A stretch of DNA of 41,962 nucleotides from Woeseiaceae bacterium. GTDB taxonomy: Bacteria > Pseudomonadota > Gammaproteobacteria > Steroidobacterales > Woeseiaceae. Below are positions 18,818 to 30,351 of the stretch, piece by piece (positions within the stretch are counted from its first letter, which is position 1; the number at the start of each line of letters is the position of its first letter). The DNA lies in NCBI GenBank assembly GCA_013001045.1, contig JABDNG010000072.1:1-41962 (forward strand), in the 5' to 3' direction. Position numbers and translations under genes: made by a program. The notes under the pieces are model-generated. The model saw only the letters and a list, made by a program, of their open reading frames with translations. It searched no databases and was not told the DNA's origin.

Positions 18818-19818
18818 AGGCGCGCCATTCCAACGACGATATCGCAGGCCATCTGCCAGGGGTCGCCGGCGCGCTGGCCTTTCGCCGCCGCATCGGCACG
18901 ACCCGTGGCCTTCAGCATGCGGTTGAACGCACCGTGCTGATGTCGGCCGATACAACTGCGCACGAGACCCTGACGATTGCGCCAGACGCCGTTCTTCTGC
19001 ATTGCGCTGCCGAGATCGCCGCCCTGGCGGATAGTGTCGTCGAGCCGCGAGAGCGTGCGCAGCTCCCGCGTCAATGCCCACATGACGATGACCGGTTCGA
19101 CGCCTTCCGAGCGCAGTCCGCCAAGAATCCTGACCGCGCGCGCGGCATCGCCAGCCATGGCGGCATCGGTTAGTTTGTAGACATCGTAGCGACTGCTGTT
19201 GGCCACAGCGTCGCTGACATCTTCGACGCTGACAGGGCCTTCGCCGAGCAACAAGCGCAACTTTTCGATTTCCTGACCCGCGGCGAGCAGATTGCCCTCC
19301 ACGCGATCGGCGATGAGCGACACGACGTCGCGTTCCGGCTGCAGGCCGGCGCTGCGCATTCGGTTGGCGATCCAGCCTGGAAGCTCCCGCAGACCAATTG
19401 GCCAGATCGCCAGACTGACCCCTTTCTGGTCCATGCTCTTAGCCCATTTTGACGCACTACCGCTTCGGTCCAGTTTCGGCCCCGTAACGATGAACAACGT
19501 GTCGGGGCCCGACTGCTCGACAAGTTCGATAATCGCCTGACCGCCCGTCCGTCCCGGCTTGCCGGTGGGCAGACGCAATTCGATAATTCGTCGCTCTGCA
19601 AATAGCGACAGCGTGCCACTGGATGCTGTCAGTTGCGCCCAGTCAAAGCCGGTCGTTGCCACGTGCAATTCCCGCATACTGAAACCGCGTGCCCGCGCCG
19701 CTTCACGAATGGCATCCAACGCCTCGTCGACCAGCAAATGCTCATCACCCGTAACGAGGTAACACGGTGCCAGGGATTTCTTGAGGTGGGACGAGAGCTG
19801 GTTTGCCTGAATCTTCAA
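18814..19818 (-). CDS. holA: DNA polymerase III subunit delta
   Basis: Delta subunit of the clamp loader; it opens the beta clamp so it can be placed on DNA. The 334-residue protein has the HolA layout: an N-terminal domain beginning KIQANQLSSHLKKSLAPCYLVTGDEHLLVDEA (beta-clamp contact region), a lid domain around residues 150-210 with NLLAAGQEIEKLRLLL, and a C-terminal collar domain. The start is TTG at 19818, overlapping the Trm112-like stop as TTGA. The coupled chain Trm112-like/holA/nadD suggests one transcript. Confidence 0.94.
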   Translation of the reverse strand: MKIQANQLSSHLKKSLAPCYLVTGDEHLLVDEALDAIREAARARGFSMRELHVATTGFDWAQLTASSGTLSLFAERRIIELRLPTGKPGRTGGQAIIELVEQSGPDTLFIVTGPKLDRSGSASKWAKSMDQKGVSLAIWPIGLRELPGWIANRMRSAGLQPERDVVSLIADRVEGNLLAAGQEIEKLRLLLGEGPVSVEDVSDAVANSSRYDVYKLTDAAMAGDAARAVRILGGLRSEGVEPVIVMWALTRELRTLSRLDDTIRQGGDLGSAMQKNGVWRNRQGLVRSCIGRHQHGAFNRMLKATGRADAAAKGQRAGDPWQMACDIVVGMARL

Positions 19819-20069
19819 GCAAGCTGCTCCATTGCGATTGATTCGCCTTCGAGCAGGACCGGAATGCCGTCGGTCACGGGGTACACGCGCTTGCCGTCAT
19901 CGGTAATCAACGCTTCGCTCAATGGTTCAGCCAGTTTGGCGCCTTCGTGATTGACGACTTCCCCCGCCTGGATCGCTGTGTTTACCTGCTCCAACCTGTC
20001 TTTCTTGAGCACCGACAGGCCTTTGTGGCTGACCGGGCAACGCAGAATCGTCAATAGTCGCTTGTCCAT
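19815..20069 (-). CDS. Trm112-family small protein
   Basis: An 84-residue protein of the Trm112 family. Eukaryotic Trm112 activates several methyltransferases; bacterial members (E. coli YcaR type) are small and of uncertain role. The opening LLTILRCPVSHKGLSVL and the closing ALITDDGKRVYPVTDGIPVLLEGE are diagnostic. Only one cysteine of the usual zinc ribbon remains, so metal binding is doubtful. The sequence is longer than the usual 60 residues because of a charged middle insert. The start is ATG at 20069. It is coupled to holA through a TTGA overlap. In E. coli the ycaR gene sits near kdsB and lpxK instead, so this placement is unusual. Confidence 0.85.
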   Translation of the reverse strand: MDKRLLTILRCPVSHKGLSVLKKDRLEQVNTAIQAGEVVNHEGAKLAEPLSEALITDDGKRVYPVTDGIPVLLEGESIAMEQLA

Positions 20070-20119
20070 AGCTCATTATTGTACCGCGCATTAACGCTGT
20101 AAGGACCCCATTTTCGAGC

Positions 20120-20722
20120 TCAATTTCGCCCCAGAATGGCCGCCAGTTCTTCATTGGAACAGGCTTCGCAGGCGGAGATGGCAGCGTCCTCATCCTCGGG
20201 CAATGGCCGGAAGTGCTCATCAATGAGGCGACACCGCAGTATGAGTTTGACGGCGGCCAGCTGCTCGCCATGCTGCAGCTGGTCATGCAAATAATGCTGC
20301 GCGAAAAACAGAGCCGGTGCCTGGTCCTCCCAGCCGAGCATCTCGGCAAAGAACCACTCCCATGCGGCAACCGGATCCGGGTCCTCCTGAATCCAGTCGA
20401 ACAGGTGTTTGAAACCCCCCGTCCGATTATCCCGGCTGATAAACCCGTAAGCGTGATTAAGCGCTCTCGAGCGGTCTTTTTCGACCATCGGAGCTACAGG
20501 GTCGTAGCCCGATCCGCCCCAAGGGTGGCAGCGGGCGATGCGCCTGGCCGCCATCCAGCCGCCTCGAATCGCGCCGTGCGCCTGCAGCGCCTCGATCGCA
20601 TAGACAGAGCATGTGGGCTCGAACCGGCAGTTGCCGCCGAGCCACGGCGAAATAGCGAGCCGATAGAACCTGACGAGCCAGATCAGCGGCATCGCCAGCA
20701 ACCGGCTTAAGCCCGTCCGCAT
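20120..20722 (-). CDS. yidD: YidD membrane insertion factor fused to a helical C-terminal domain
   Basis: Residues 1-78 are a complete YidD (membrane protein insertion efficiency factor): amphipathic N-terminus, [24 protein letters not shown] with the family cysteines, and the closing [14 protein letters not shown]. Stand-alone YidD ends here at about 80 residues. This frame continues without a stop for another 122 residues, starting [16 protein letters not shown] and including [29 protein letters not shown], an acidic, Trp-rich, probably all-helical domain that I do not recognise. An internal ATG at 20488 lacks an SD. The start ATG at 20722 overlaps the sufE stop by one base (TGATG). yidD usually sits between rnpA and yidC, so the location is atypical too. 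Confidence 0.85.
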   Translation of the reverse strand: MRTGLSRLLAMPLIWLVRFYRLAISPWLGGNCRFEPTCSVYAIEALQAHGAIRGGWMAARRIARCHPWGGSGYDPVAPMVEKDRSRALNHAYGFISRDNRTGGFKHLFDWIQEDPDPVAAWEWFFAEMLGWEDQAPALFFAQHYLHDQLQHGEQLAAVKLILRCRLIDEHFRPLPEDEDAAISACEACSNEELAAILGRN

Positions 20723-21180
20723 CAGGCCGCTCGTAAAGCCTCGGTCGCAAAACCGCGGATCGCCGTAAGCATGGAAAACAAGCCATTGCTGCGCGTCGGG
20801 CTCAGGTGACTCTCGAGTTGCAGTGCAGTCACAAAATCGGGCGGCGTATCGAGGATGTCCTTTGGATACTTGCCGCTGTAGAGACGCAACAACAGCGCAA
20901 TCAACCCGGACACGATCGCGGCGTCGCTGGTTGCGCGAAATTCGAGCCGACCGTCTTTCTTGTCGGCAACAAACCAGACCTGTGATTGACAACCCCGAAT
21001 ACGGTTTTCTTCGCTGCGCAGTTCCTCGGGAAATTCCGGCAATCGCCGACCGAGGTCGATCAGGTATTGATAGCGATCCATCCAGTCCTCGAAGAGACCG
21101 AATTCTTCGATCAGCTCCTGCTGCGCCGCCTGTACTTCGTTCGTCACCGGACTAACTGCCACGACGCCAGGTTGTTCCAT
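20722..21180 (-). CDS. sufE: Cysteine desulfuration protein SufE
   Basis: Accepts persulfide sulfur from a SufS/CsdA cysteine desulfurase for Fe-S cluster assembly. The 152-residue product carries the family core [24 protein letters not shown] and the acceptor loop [10 protein letters not shown] with the sulfur-accepting Cys64. The start is ATG at 21180, with AGGA 8 bases upstream; it overlaps the 3' end of cysS by 29 bases. A GTG further in would give the commoner short N-terminus but has no SD. No desulfurase gene is in view. Pairing with cysS gives a small cysteine/sulfur group. Confidence 0.93.
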   Translation of the reverse strand: MEQPGVVAVSPVTNEVQAAQQELIEEFGLFEDWMDRYQYLIDLGRRLPEFPEELRSEENRIRGCQSQVWFVADKKDGRLEFRATSDAAIVSGLIALLLRLYSGKYPKDILDTPPDFVTALQLESHLSPTRSNGLFSMLTAIRGFATEALRAA

Positions 21181-22531
21181 CCCGACCATCCTGAATCGTG
21201 ACTCCCGCTTCGTGAAGCTGATCACGAATCGCGTCGGCACGCTGGAAATCGCGCTCGGCTTTCGCGGCATTGCGCTGCTCGATCAGTGCCTCGATTTCGT
21301 CAGCCGTCATGTCACCCACGACGTGTCCCGCAAACCACTCCTCCGGATCTTTACCGAGGAGACCCATTAGTTCACCGGCGGCATACATCTCGGCGGCAAG
21401 CCGCTGCATTTCTTCATCGTCGTTTGACTTGTTCAGCGCGCGCGCCAGTGCGAAGAATTCTGCCAGCGCCTTGGGCGTATTGATGTCGTCCTCCAACGCG
21501 GCAACCAGTGCCTCCGGTACGACAGCGGCGGCGCGCGCCTCGTCCGAGACCTCAATACCTCGAACCGCGCCGTAGAGTCGATCGAGCATGCGACGCGCCG
21601 ATTCGATGGTCTCGGCCGACCAGTCCAGCGGTTGCCGATAATGCGCGCTCAGCAGCGCCAGGCGAATCACCTCGCCCGGAATCGTTTCGATCAGGTCGTG
21701 CACCAGCAAGACGTTGCCCAGCGACTTCGACATCTTGGTTTCATCGATACTCAGGAAGCCATTGTGCAGCCAGTAGCGCGCAAAAGGAGCGCCGCCATGC
21801 GCACAGCTGCTCTGTGCACACTCGTTTTCATGGTGCGGAAAAACAAGGTCCTGTCCGCCTGCATGAATATCGATCGTTGCGCCGAGGTGTTTTTCTGCCA
21901 TCGCAGAGCATTCTATATGCCAGCCGGGCCGCCCCCTGCCCCAGGGCGAATCCCACCCCGGAAGTTCCGGTGTCGACGGCTTCCACAACACGAAATCGTG
22001 TGCGGCCCGCTTGTAAGGTGCGACTTCAACGCGCGACCCGGCGATCATCTCGCGCAGATTGCGCTTCGAGAGCTCGCCGTATCGTTCGTACGACGACACA
22101 TCAAACAGCACATGGCCCTCGGCAACGTAGGCGAAGCCGTTTTCGATCAGGGCTTCGATCATGCTGATCATCACGTCAATGTGTTGTGTCGCGCGGGGTT
22201 CGACATCCGGTGGCCGAACACCGAGCGTGCCCATATCGTCGTTATAAGCCTTGATGTACTTGGCCGTAATCTCATCGATAGATCTGCCGGTTTCCACCGA
22301 AGCGGCGTTAATCCTGTCATCGACGTCCGTGATATTGCGCGCAAAGGTCAGTTTGTAACGCCGACGCAAAACCCGGGCCAACAGGTCGAAAACCACGGCC
22401 GGCCGCGCGTTACCGATATGCGCATAGTTGTAGACAGTCGGACCGCACAGGTACATCGTTACCTCGCCCGGCGTCTGCGGCTCGAAGGGGACTTTCTTGC
22501 CCCGAAGGGTGTCGTGCAGTTGTATGGTCAT
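21152..22531 (-). CDS. cysS: Cysteinyl-tRNA synthetase
   Basis: Class I synthetase charging tRNA-Cys. The 459-residue protein has the zinc-binding [17 protein letters not shown] with the HIGN signature, the [15 protein letters not shown] and [18 protein letters not shown] zinc blocks, the KMSKSLGN loop, and the C-terminal anticodon region with [24 protein letters not shown]. The start is ATG at 22531 (opening [17 protein letters not shown]); the upstream open frame to 22867 overlaps hisI in antisense and is not used. It is divergent from hisI across 105 bases and followed by overlapping sufE and yidD. Confidence 0.97.
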   Translation of the reverse strand: MTIQLHDTLRGKKVPFEPQTPGEVTMYLCGPTVYNYAHIGNARPAVVFDLLARVLRRRYKLTFARNITDVDDRINAASVETGRSIDEITAKYIKAYNDDMGTLGVRPPDVEPRATQHIDVMISMIEALIENGFAYVAEGHVLFDVSSYERYGELSKRNLREMIAGSRVEVAPYKRAAHDFVLWKPSTPELPGWDSPWGRGRPGWHIECSAMAEKHLGATIDIHAGGQDLVFPHHENECAQSSCAHGGAPFARYWLHNGFLSIDETKMSKSLGNVLLVHDLIETIPGEVIRLALLSAHYRQPLDWSAETIESARRMLDRLYGAVRGIEVSDEARAAAVVPEALVAALEDDINTPKALAEFFALARALNKSNDDEEMQRLAAEMYAAGELMGLLGKDPEEWFAGHVVGDMTADEIEALIEQRNAAKAERDFQRADAIRDQLHEAGVTIQDGRDGTTWRRGS

Positions 22532-22636
22532 GGAAGCTCGGTGCGGCCGGTCAAAAAACGCAATCATAGCAATATTGCTGCCGGCGGCTACGATCGGTAT
22601 TCTTCCCAGCCGCAGAAGATTCATCAAGGATTCCCG

Positions 22637-23134
22637 ATGCCTGTCGTGCCCGTCAGATTTCAAGCCCGCAAGACCATTGAACAGGTCGAGGAAGGAGATG
22701 ACCTGGCGCCGAGGTTCGACGACCGAGGGCTGATCACCGTCGTTACGACGGATGCAACAAGCGGCGAGGTGCTCATGCAGGGCTATATGAACGCGGAGGC
22801 ACTGCAACTGACGATCAGCACGGCTGAGGCTCATTATTACAGTCGCAGCCGACAGGTGCTGTGGCACAAGGGCGCGACCAGCGGGCTCGTACAGAGCGTG
22901 CGCGAACTGCTTGTCGATGATGACCAGGACTGCATTTGGCTACGGGTTGATGTCGCCGGCGGCGCGAGCTGCCACGTTGGCTATCGAAGCTGCTTCTACC
23001 GAAAAGTGCCGGTCGGCAGTGAATTCGTTGCGAAACAGGTGGACGGGCACGTGGATCTCGAGTGGACCGACACCGAAAAGGTATTTGATCCCGAGGACGT
23101 CTACGGCGACGCGCCTAATCCCACCATCCTCTGA
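22637..23134 (+). CDS. hisI: Phosphoribosyl-AMP cyclohydrolase
   Basis: Opens the adenine ring of PR-AMP, the third step of histidine synthesis. The 165-residue protein is the stand-alone HisI form without a HisE domain: [34 protein letters not shown], the metal-binding [11 protein letters not shown] and the zinc-ligand [14 protein letters not shown]. The C-terminal extension after residue 130 is longer than in many HisI proteins. The start is ATG at 22637, with AAGGA 7 bases upstream. No other his gene is in the window. Its TGA stop at 23132-23134 is the first part of the C-rich arm that flanks repeat copy B. Confidence 0.95.
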   Translation: MPVVPVRFQARKTIEQVEEGDDLAPRFDDRGLITVVTTDATSGEVLMQGYMNAEALQLTISTAEAHYYSRSRQVLWHKGATSGLVQSVRELLVDDDQDCIWLRVDVAGGASCHVGYRSCFYRKVPVGSEFVAKQVDGHVDLEWTDTEKVFDPEDVYGDAPNPTIL

Positions 23135-23153
23135 CCATCACCCACCACCCAAC
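23131..23153. repeat. C-rich left arm flanking repeat copy B
   Basis: CTGACCATCACCCACCACCC and three further bases begin at the hisI stop codon. The complement of this stretch, as a GTTGG/TGGTGGG-type sequence, occurs at 23444-23483 on the far side of repeat copy B, so the pair forms an imperfect inverted repeat enclosing it. The arm touches the stop codon of the gene on its side, and so does the opposite arm. Confidence 0.7.
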
Positions 23154-23176
23154 TTCATATTGACGGGGCACCGCGT

Positions 23177-23423
23177 GGGGAGCTTCCTCTCGCTTAACCT
23201 CGCTCGGCGTCCTGCCTCGCTCGCATCGGGCTCCGCTTGCTTTGGCGTCCGTGCGTCGCTGCGCTGCGCACGACGCTCGAGGAACTCCCCACACGGTACC
23301 CCTGCCACAGCATCTTGCGGCGGTGAGTGCCGGGGTGTCTCACAAAGCGAGTTTGCGAACCTCGGTCCCGCTTGACGGGAGCAGCTGTCCGAGCGACTGA
23401 GATTCCCCGGCGATCGACGCCGC
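23177..23423. repeat. Two-module foldable intergenic repeat, copy B
   Basis: Second copy of the element at 2070-2300, same orientation, filling the hisI to 23480 gap. Module 1 (23177-23290) has arms GGGGAGCTTCCTC and GAGGAACTCCCC. Module 2 (23317-23423) pairs GCGGCG at 23317-23322 with CGCCGC at 23418-23423, GCCGGGG at 23329-23335 with CCCCGGC at 23405-23411, and TCTCA at 23338-23342 with TGAGA at 23398-23402. Relative to copy A it has about 21 extra bases near 23360-23381 that form their own hairpin TCCCG-CTTGA-CGGGA (23366-23380). No coding frame is credible. Shared blocks include CTCTCGCTTAACCTCGCTCG and CAGCTGTCCGAGCGACTGAG. Confidence 0.85.
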
Positions 23424-23443
23424 CGTAGGATCAGTGGTTGATG

Positions 23444-23483
23444 GTTGGTGGGTGGTGGGTGATGGGTGGTGGGTGGTGGTCAG
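23444..23483. repeat. G-rich right arm with G-quadruplex pattern
   Basis: A GGGTGGT-type heptamer repeat. Runs of three G at 23450-23452, 23457-23459, 23464-23466 and 23471-23473 are separated by four-base loops TGGT, TGAT and TGGT, a canonical intramolecular G-quadruplex pattern on the plus strand. The arm is the partner of 23131-23153 and ends at the stop codon of the minus-strand gene beginning at 23480. The minus-strand transcript would carry the C-rich version just after its stop. Confidence 0.75.
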
Positions 23484-24178
23484 AAAGTGCCTTTCGCCTT
23501 TCGACGCCGCGTGTCACGCTTTCGTCGTGCCGCAGGCTGCGGCGCCCTGTACGCGATTGCCCGCGCCTGCAAGGCATATTCCACCGTACCTATCATCCAC
23601 AGGAAGTAACCCATGAGCTCCATGAATTCCTCAAGCGCCAGCTTGATCACGCGTTGATAGGCGTCGCCAAGAATCGATATCCAGAGCCGCTCGTGACCGA
23701 CCAGCAGCACGAACCCGAACAGAATGACGGCCCCGGCAAACAACAGCGTCAGCCCGGGTGATGGCCAGATGCGCGCGAGCGCAATTGTCAGGCGCTTGCG
23801 CTGCCGAAACGTATAGACAATCAGGAGCGACCCGAAGATTGCGGCCAGCACCTGCCATAGATTGTCGGCAATATAGCGGTCCAGAAAGTAGTCCGACTCA
23901 CGAACCAGGAATATGAGCGCCAGGCCGCCGAATGCAATCGCGACAGGTCGTTGCGACGGACAATACCTGGCTACCCAGCCCATGATCAGTCCGCAGACGA
24001 CGAGAATGATCGCCTGAATAATTTCGACTGGCGAGAATTCACTGGTGCCGTAAACGTCGCTTTGGCCAGTAACAATATGTAGTTTAAGGCTACCGGGCGA
24101 CGCGATCTCCATTTGTGTCAGCGCCCATGTGACGAACGCGATCGTAATGAAGTACACAAGATAACGAATCCAGACCAT
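23480..24178 (-). CDS. Polytopic membrane protein, unknown function
   Basis: A 232-residue protein with about five to six hydrophobic segments: near residues 5-20, 52-72, 78-95, 108-124, 140-163 and 185-200. The loop VRESDYFLDRYIADNLWQVL between helices is distinctive, and the C-terminus is a strongly basic, positive-inside tail RRKRDTRRRKAKG. I do not recognise the family. The start is ATG at 24178, 26 bases after the HExxH gene, so it is probably the last gene of the leuS-lptE transcript. The stop codon is inside the C-rich arm of the copy B element. Confidence 0.75.
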   Translation of the reverse strand: MVWIRYLVYFITIAFVTWALTQMEIASPGSLKLHIVTGQSDVYGTSEFSPVEIIQAIILVVCGLIMGWVARYCPSQRPVAIAFGGLALIFLVRESDYFLDRYIADNLWQVLAAIFGSLLIVYTFRQRKRLTIALARIWPSPGLTLLFAGAVILFGFVLLVGHERLWISILGDAYQRVIKLALEEFMELMGYFLWMIGTVEYALQARAIAYRAPQPAARRKRDTRRRKAKGTF

Positions 24179-24204
24179 ACGAAACTATACACCGCCAGGC
24201 GGAA

Positions 24205-24711
24205 CTACCGGCGCAGGGCATAAACGGGATTACCCTGCCTCGTCAAAAGACGCTGATTAATAAGGAATTCCCGTGCATCTTCCGCGTCTTTCAGGAACCA
24301 CTTCTCCGTGCTGCCGAGGCGAAAACTGTAGCCCCAGCTATCCATGTCCCGCATGACGCGATGGCGCCCGACTCCGCTGAGGCAATCCGCCAGCACGATC
24401 TGCAGATAACAGACGCTGGCTTCTTCGAGATCGTCGCCGCCCGCGTCGCGATCGAGCCGCTCGCGCCGTTCCTGCGTCATGCAGATAAGGTGACAGGTTT
24501 CATGTAACAGAGAGTGGATGGGCGTATCGCCCCGAACGTAAACGGTCGTGGCAACGACTCCCGCTTCCGAATCGCCCCAGAAGCTTCCGGTTATCGGCTC
24601 GCCGTCGTCCTGCACAATCAGTTCAAGTGTGTATTGGCCCAGCAATGCGACGAGTTCGCCGCGGTGAACGTCGGCAACCGTCAGCACCTTACTGGTCGCC
24701 ATCGCGCACAT
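24205..24711 (-). CDS. Putative zinc-binding HExxH protein
   Basis: A 168-residue product with a metallopeptidase-like HETCH motif in SLLHETCHLICM (about residues 87-98) and a conserved acidic stretch 20 residues later, DDLEEASVCYLQIVLAD, which could supply the third zinc ligand as in gluzincin-like folds. The C-terminal part includes DMDSWGYSFRLGSTEKWFLKDAEDA. No signal peptide is visible, so it should be cytosolic. Function is not known to me; peptidase activity is inferred from the motif only. The start is ATG at 24711, 7 bases after the lptE stop, or ATG at 24702. Position in the leuS-lptE operon is where holA would lie in E. coli. Confidence 0.72.
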   Translation of the reverse strand: MCAMATSKVLTVADVHRGELVALLGQYTLELIVQDDGEPITGSFWGDSEAGVVATTVYVRGDTPIHSLLHETCHLICMTQERRERLDRDAGGDDLEEASVCYLQIVLADCLSGVGRHRVMRDMDSWGYSFRLGSTEKWFLKDAEDAREFLINQRLLTRQGNPVYALRR

Positions 24712-24718
24712 ACAACGA

Positions 24719-29214
<4,496 letters not shown>

Positions 29215-29216
29215 TA

Positions 29217-30065
29217 CTAGGCTTTGCGCTGAACTTGCAGCGCATCGATTCGTCGCTTGTCAGCCTTGATCACGGCAAATTCAAAACCACCAAAATTAAT
29301 CGTCTCGCCGCGGCGAGGCAGCCGGCCGAGCTCATGCAAAACGAGACCGCCGATGGTGTCGTATTCCTTGTCGTCGAGCTCGCACTTGAAATAGTCGTTA
29401 AAGTCCTCGACGCGTGTCAACGCGCGCACCGCAAAGCTCGGCTTACCGTTGCGATCGCCATCGGGGCGAATGAACTCCGCTTCTTCGTGGTCGTGTTCGT
29501 CATCGATCTCCCCGACAATTTCCTCGAGCACGTCCTCGATCGTCAGCAAGCCCGCAACGCCACCGTATTCATCGACAACGATCGCCATGTGATTGTGACT
29601 GGCGCGAAATTCTTTTAGCAGCGCGTTGAGGCGTTTCGACTCCGGAATTACAGCGGCGGGCCTGAGCAATTTTTGTATCGTGACTTCTTTTGCCACGTCG
29701 CTGCCAAAGTAACGCAGTAAATCCTTCGCCAGAAGAATGCCAAGAACCTCGTCTCTGTCCTCGCCGATCACCGGGAATCGGGAATGACCGGATTCGACGA
29801 TCAACGCTAGAATGTCGTCGAACTCCTGTTCAATGTCGATGACAACCATTTGCGAGCGCGGCACCATGACGTCGCGCACCTGGGTTTCAGATACCTCGAG
29901 AACACCGAACAGCATGCTCTTCTCTTCAGCGTCGAGTTCGACTTCGGACTGGATAAAGGTCTGTATTTCGTCGCGGCTCCAGGGTTCGCCCTTGAAAGCG
30001 CGTTTGATTCGCGCCACCAGTCCGGGTGTTTCCGAGCCGCCCGTACTTGGCGGTTTGTCGTTCAT
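29217..30065 (-). CDS. corC: CorC/HlyC-family CBS-domain protein
   Basis: A 282-residue cytosolic protein with a CBS pair (about residues 60-190, containing VRDVMVPRSQMVVID and ILLAKDLLRYFG) and a C-terminal CorC_HlyC transporter-associated domain (about 205-278, FNDYFKCELDDKEYDTIGGLVLHELGRLPRRGE). CorC is linked to magnesium/cobalt efflux. There is no N-terminal membrane domain, as in the short CorC form. The start ATG at 30065 matches E. coli CorC in alignment. The 263-bp inverted-repeat element begins only 7 bases upstream, so the normal SD position is occupied by that element's end. Confidence 0.93.
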   Translation of the reverse strand: MNDKPPSTGGSETPGLVARIKRAFKGEPWSRDEIQTFIQSEVELDAEEKSMLFGVLEVSETQVRDVMVPRSQMVVIDIEQEFDDILALIVESGHSRFPVIGEDRDEVLGILLAKDLLRYFGSDVAKEVTIQKLLRPAAVIPESKRLNALLKEFRASHNHMAIVVDEYGGVAGLLTIEDVLEEIVGEIDDEHDHEEAEFIRPDGDRNGKPSFAVRALTRVEDFNDYFKCELDDKEYDTIGGLVLHELGRLPRRGETINFGGFEFAVIKADKRRIDALQVQRKA

Positions 30066-30072
30066 AATTTCA

Positions 30073-30335
30073 GGGCCTGCCAGCAGTCATTTGATTCGTC
30101 CTGTTGCGTCAGATAACGCGCTAATCGAGGCGCGAGGAGCGCCGTTTGGTAGCTCCAAACAAGTGACAAGTAACAAAGATTGGCGCATTGTCTGGCGCAA
30201 CCCACGGGGCCGGACCCCTTGGTCGCCCTGCTGCGTTATCAGTCGCTCATTTAGCACACTAAACCTCGCTTCTTCTGCCTTGCCCGGCGACCAATCGGTC
30301 GTGGCAGGGCGATTCAAATGACTGCTGGCAGGCCC
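30073..30335. mobile_element. 263-bp MITE-like element with 31-bp terminal inverted repeats
   Basis: The ends at 30073-30103 and 30305-30335 are inverted copies that agree at 29 of 31 bases and share GGGCCTGCCAGCAGTCATTT. The interior has no credible gene but much secondary structure: GTTTGG-TAGCT-CCAAAC, a GATAACGC/GCGTTATC pair, and GGTCGCC/GGCGACC. No target-site duplication is obvious. It interrupts the otherwise tight phoH-ybeY-corC-lnt cluster. It shows no clear resemblance to the repeats at 2070 and 23177. It could be a non-autonomous transposable element or a structured intergenic element. Confidence 0.75.
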
Positions 30336-30351
30336 CGATTCTATCAGGTCT

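Noticed and set aside
21632..22636. Open frame extending hisI upstream by 335 codons
   Set aside because: It lies antisense to cysS; the ATG at 22637 has a good AAGGA site and the correct HisI N-terminus.
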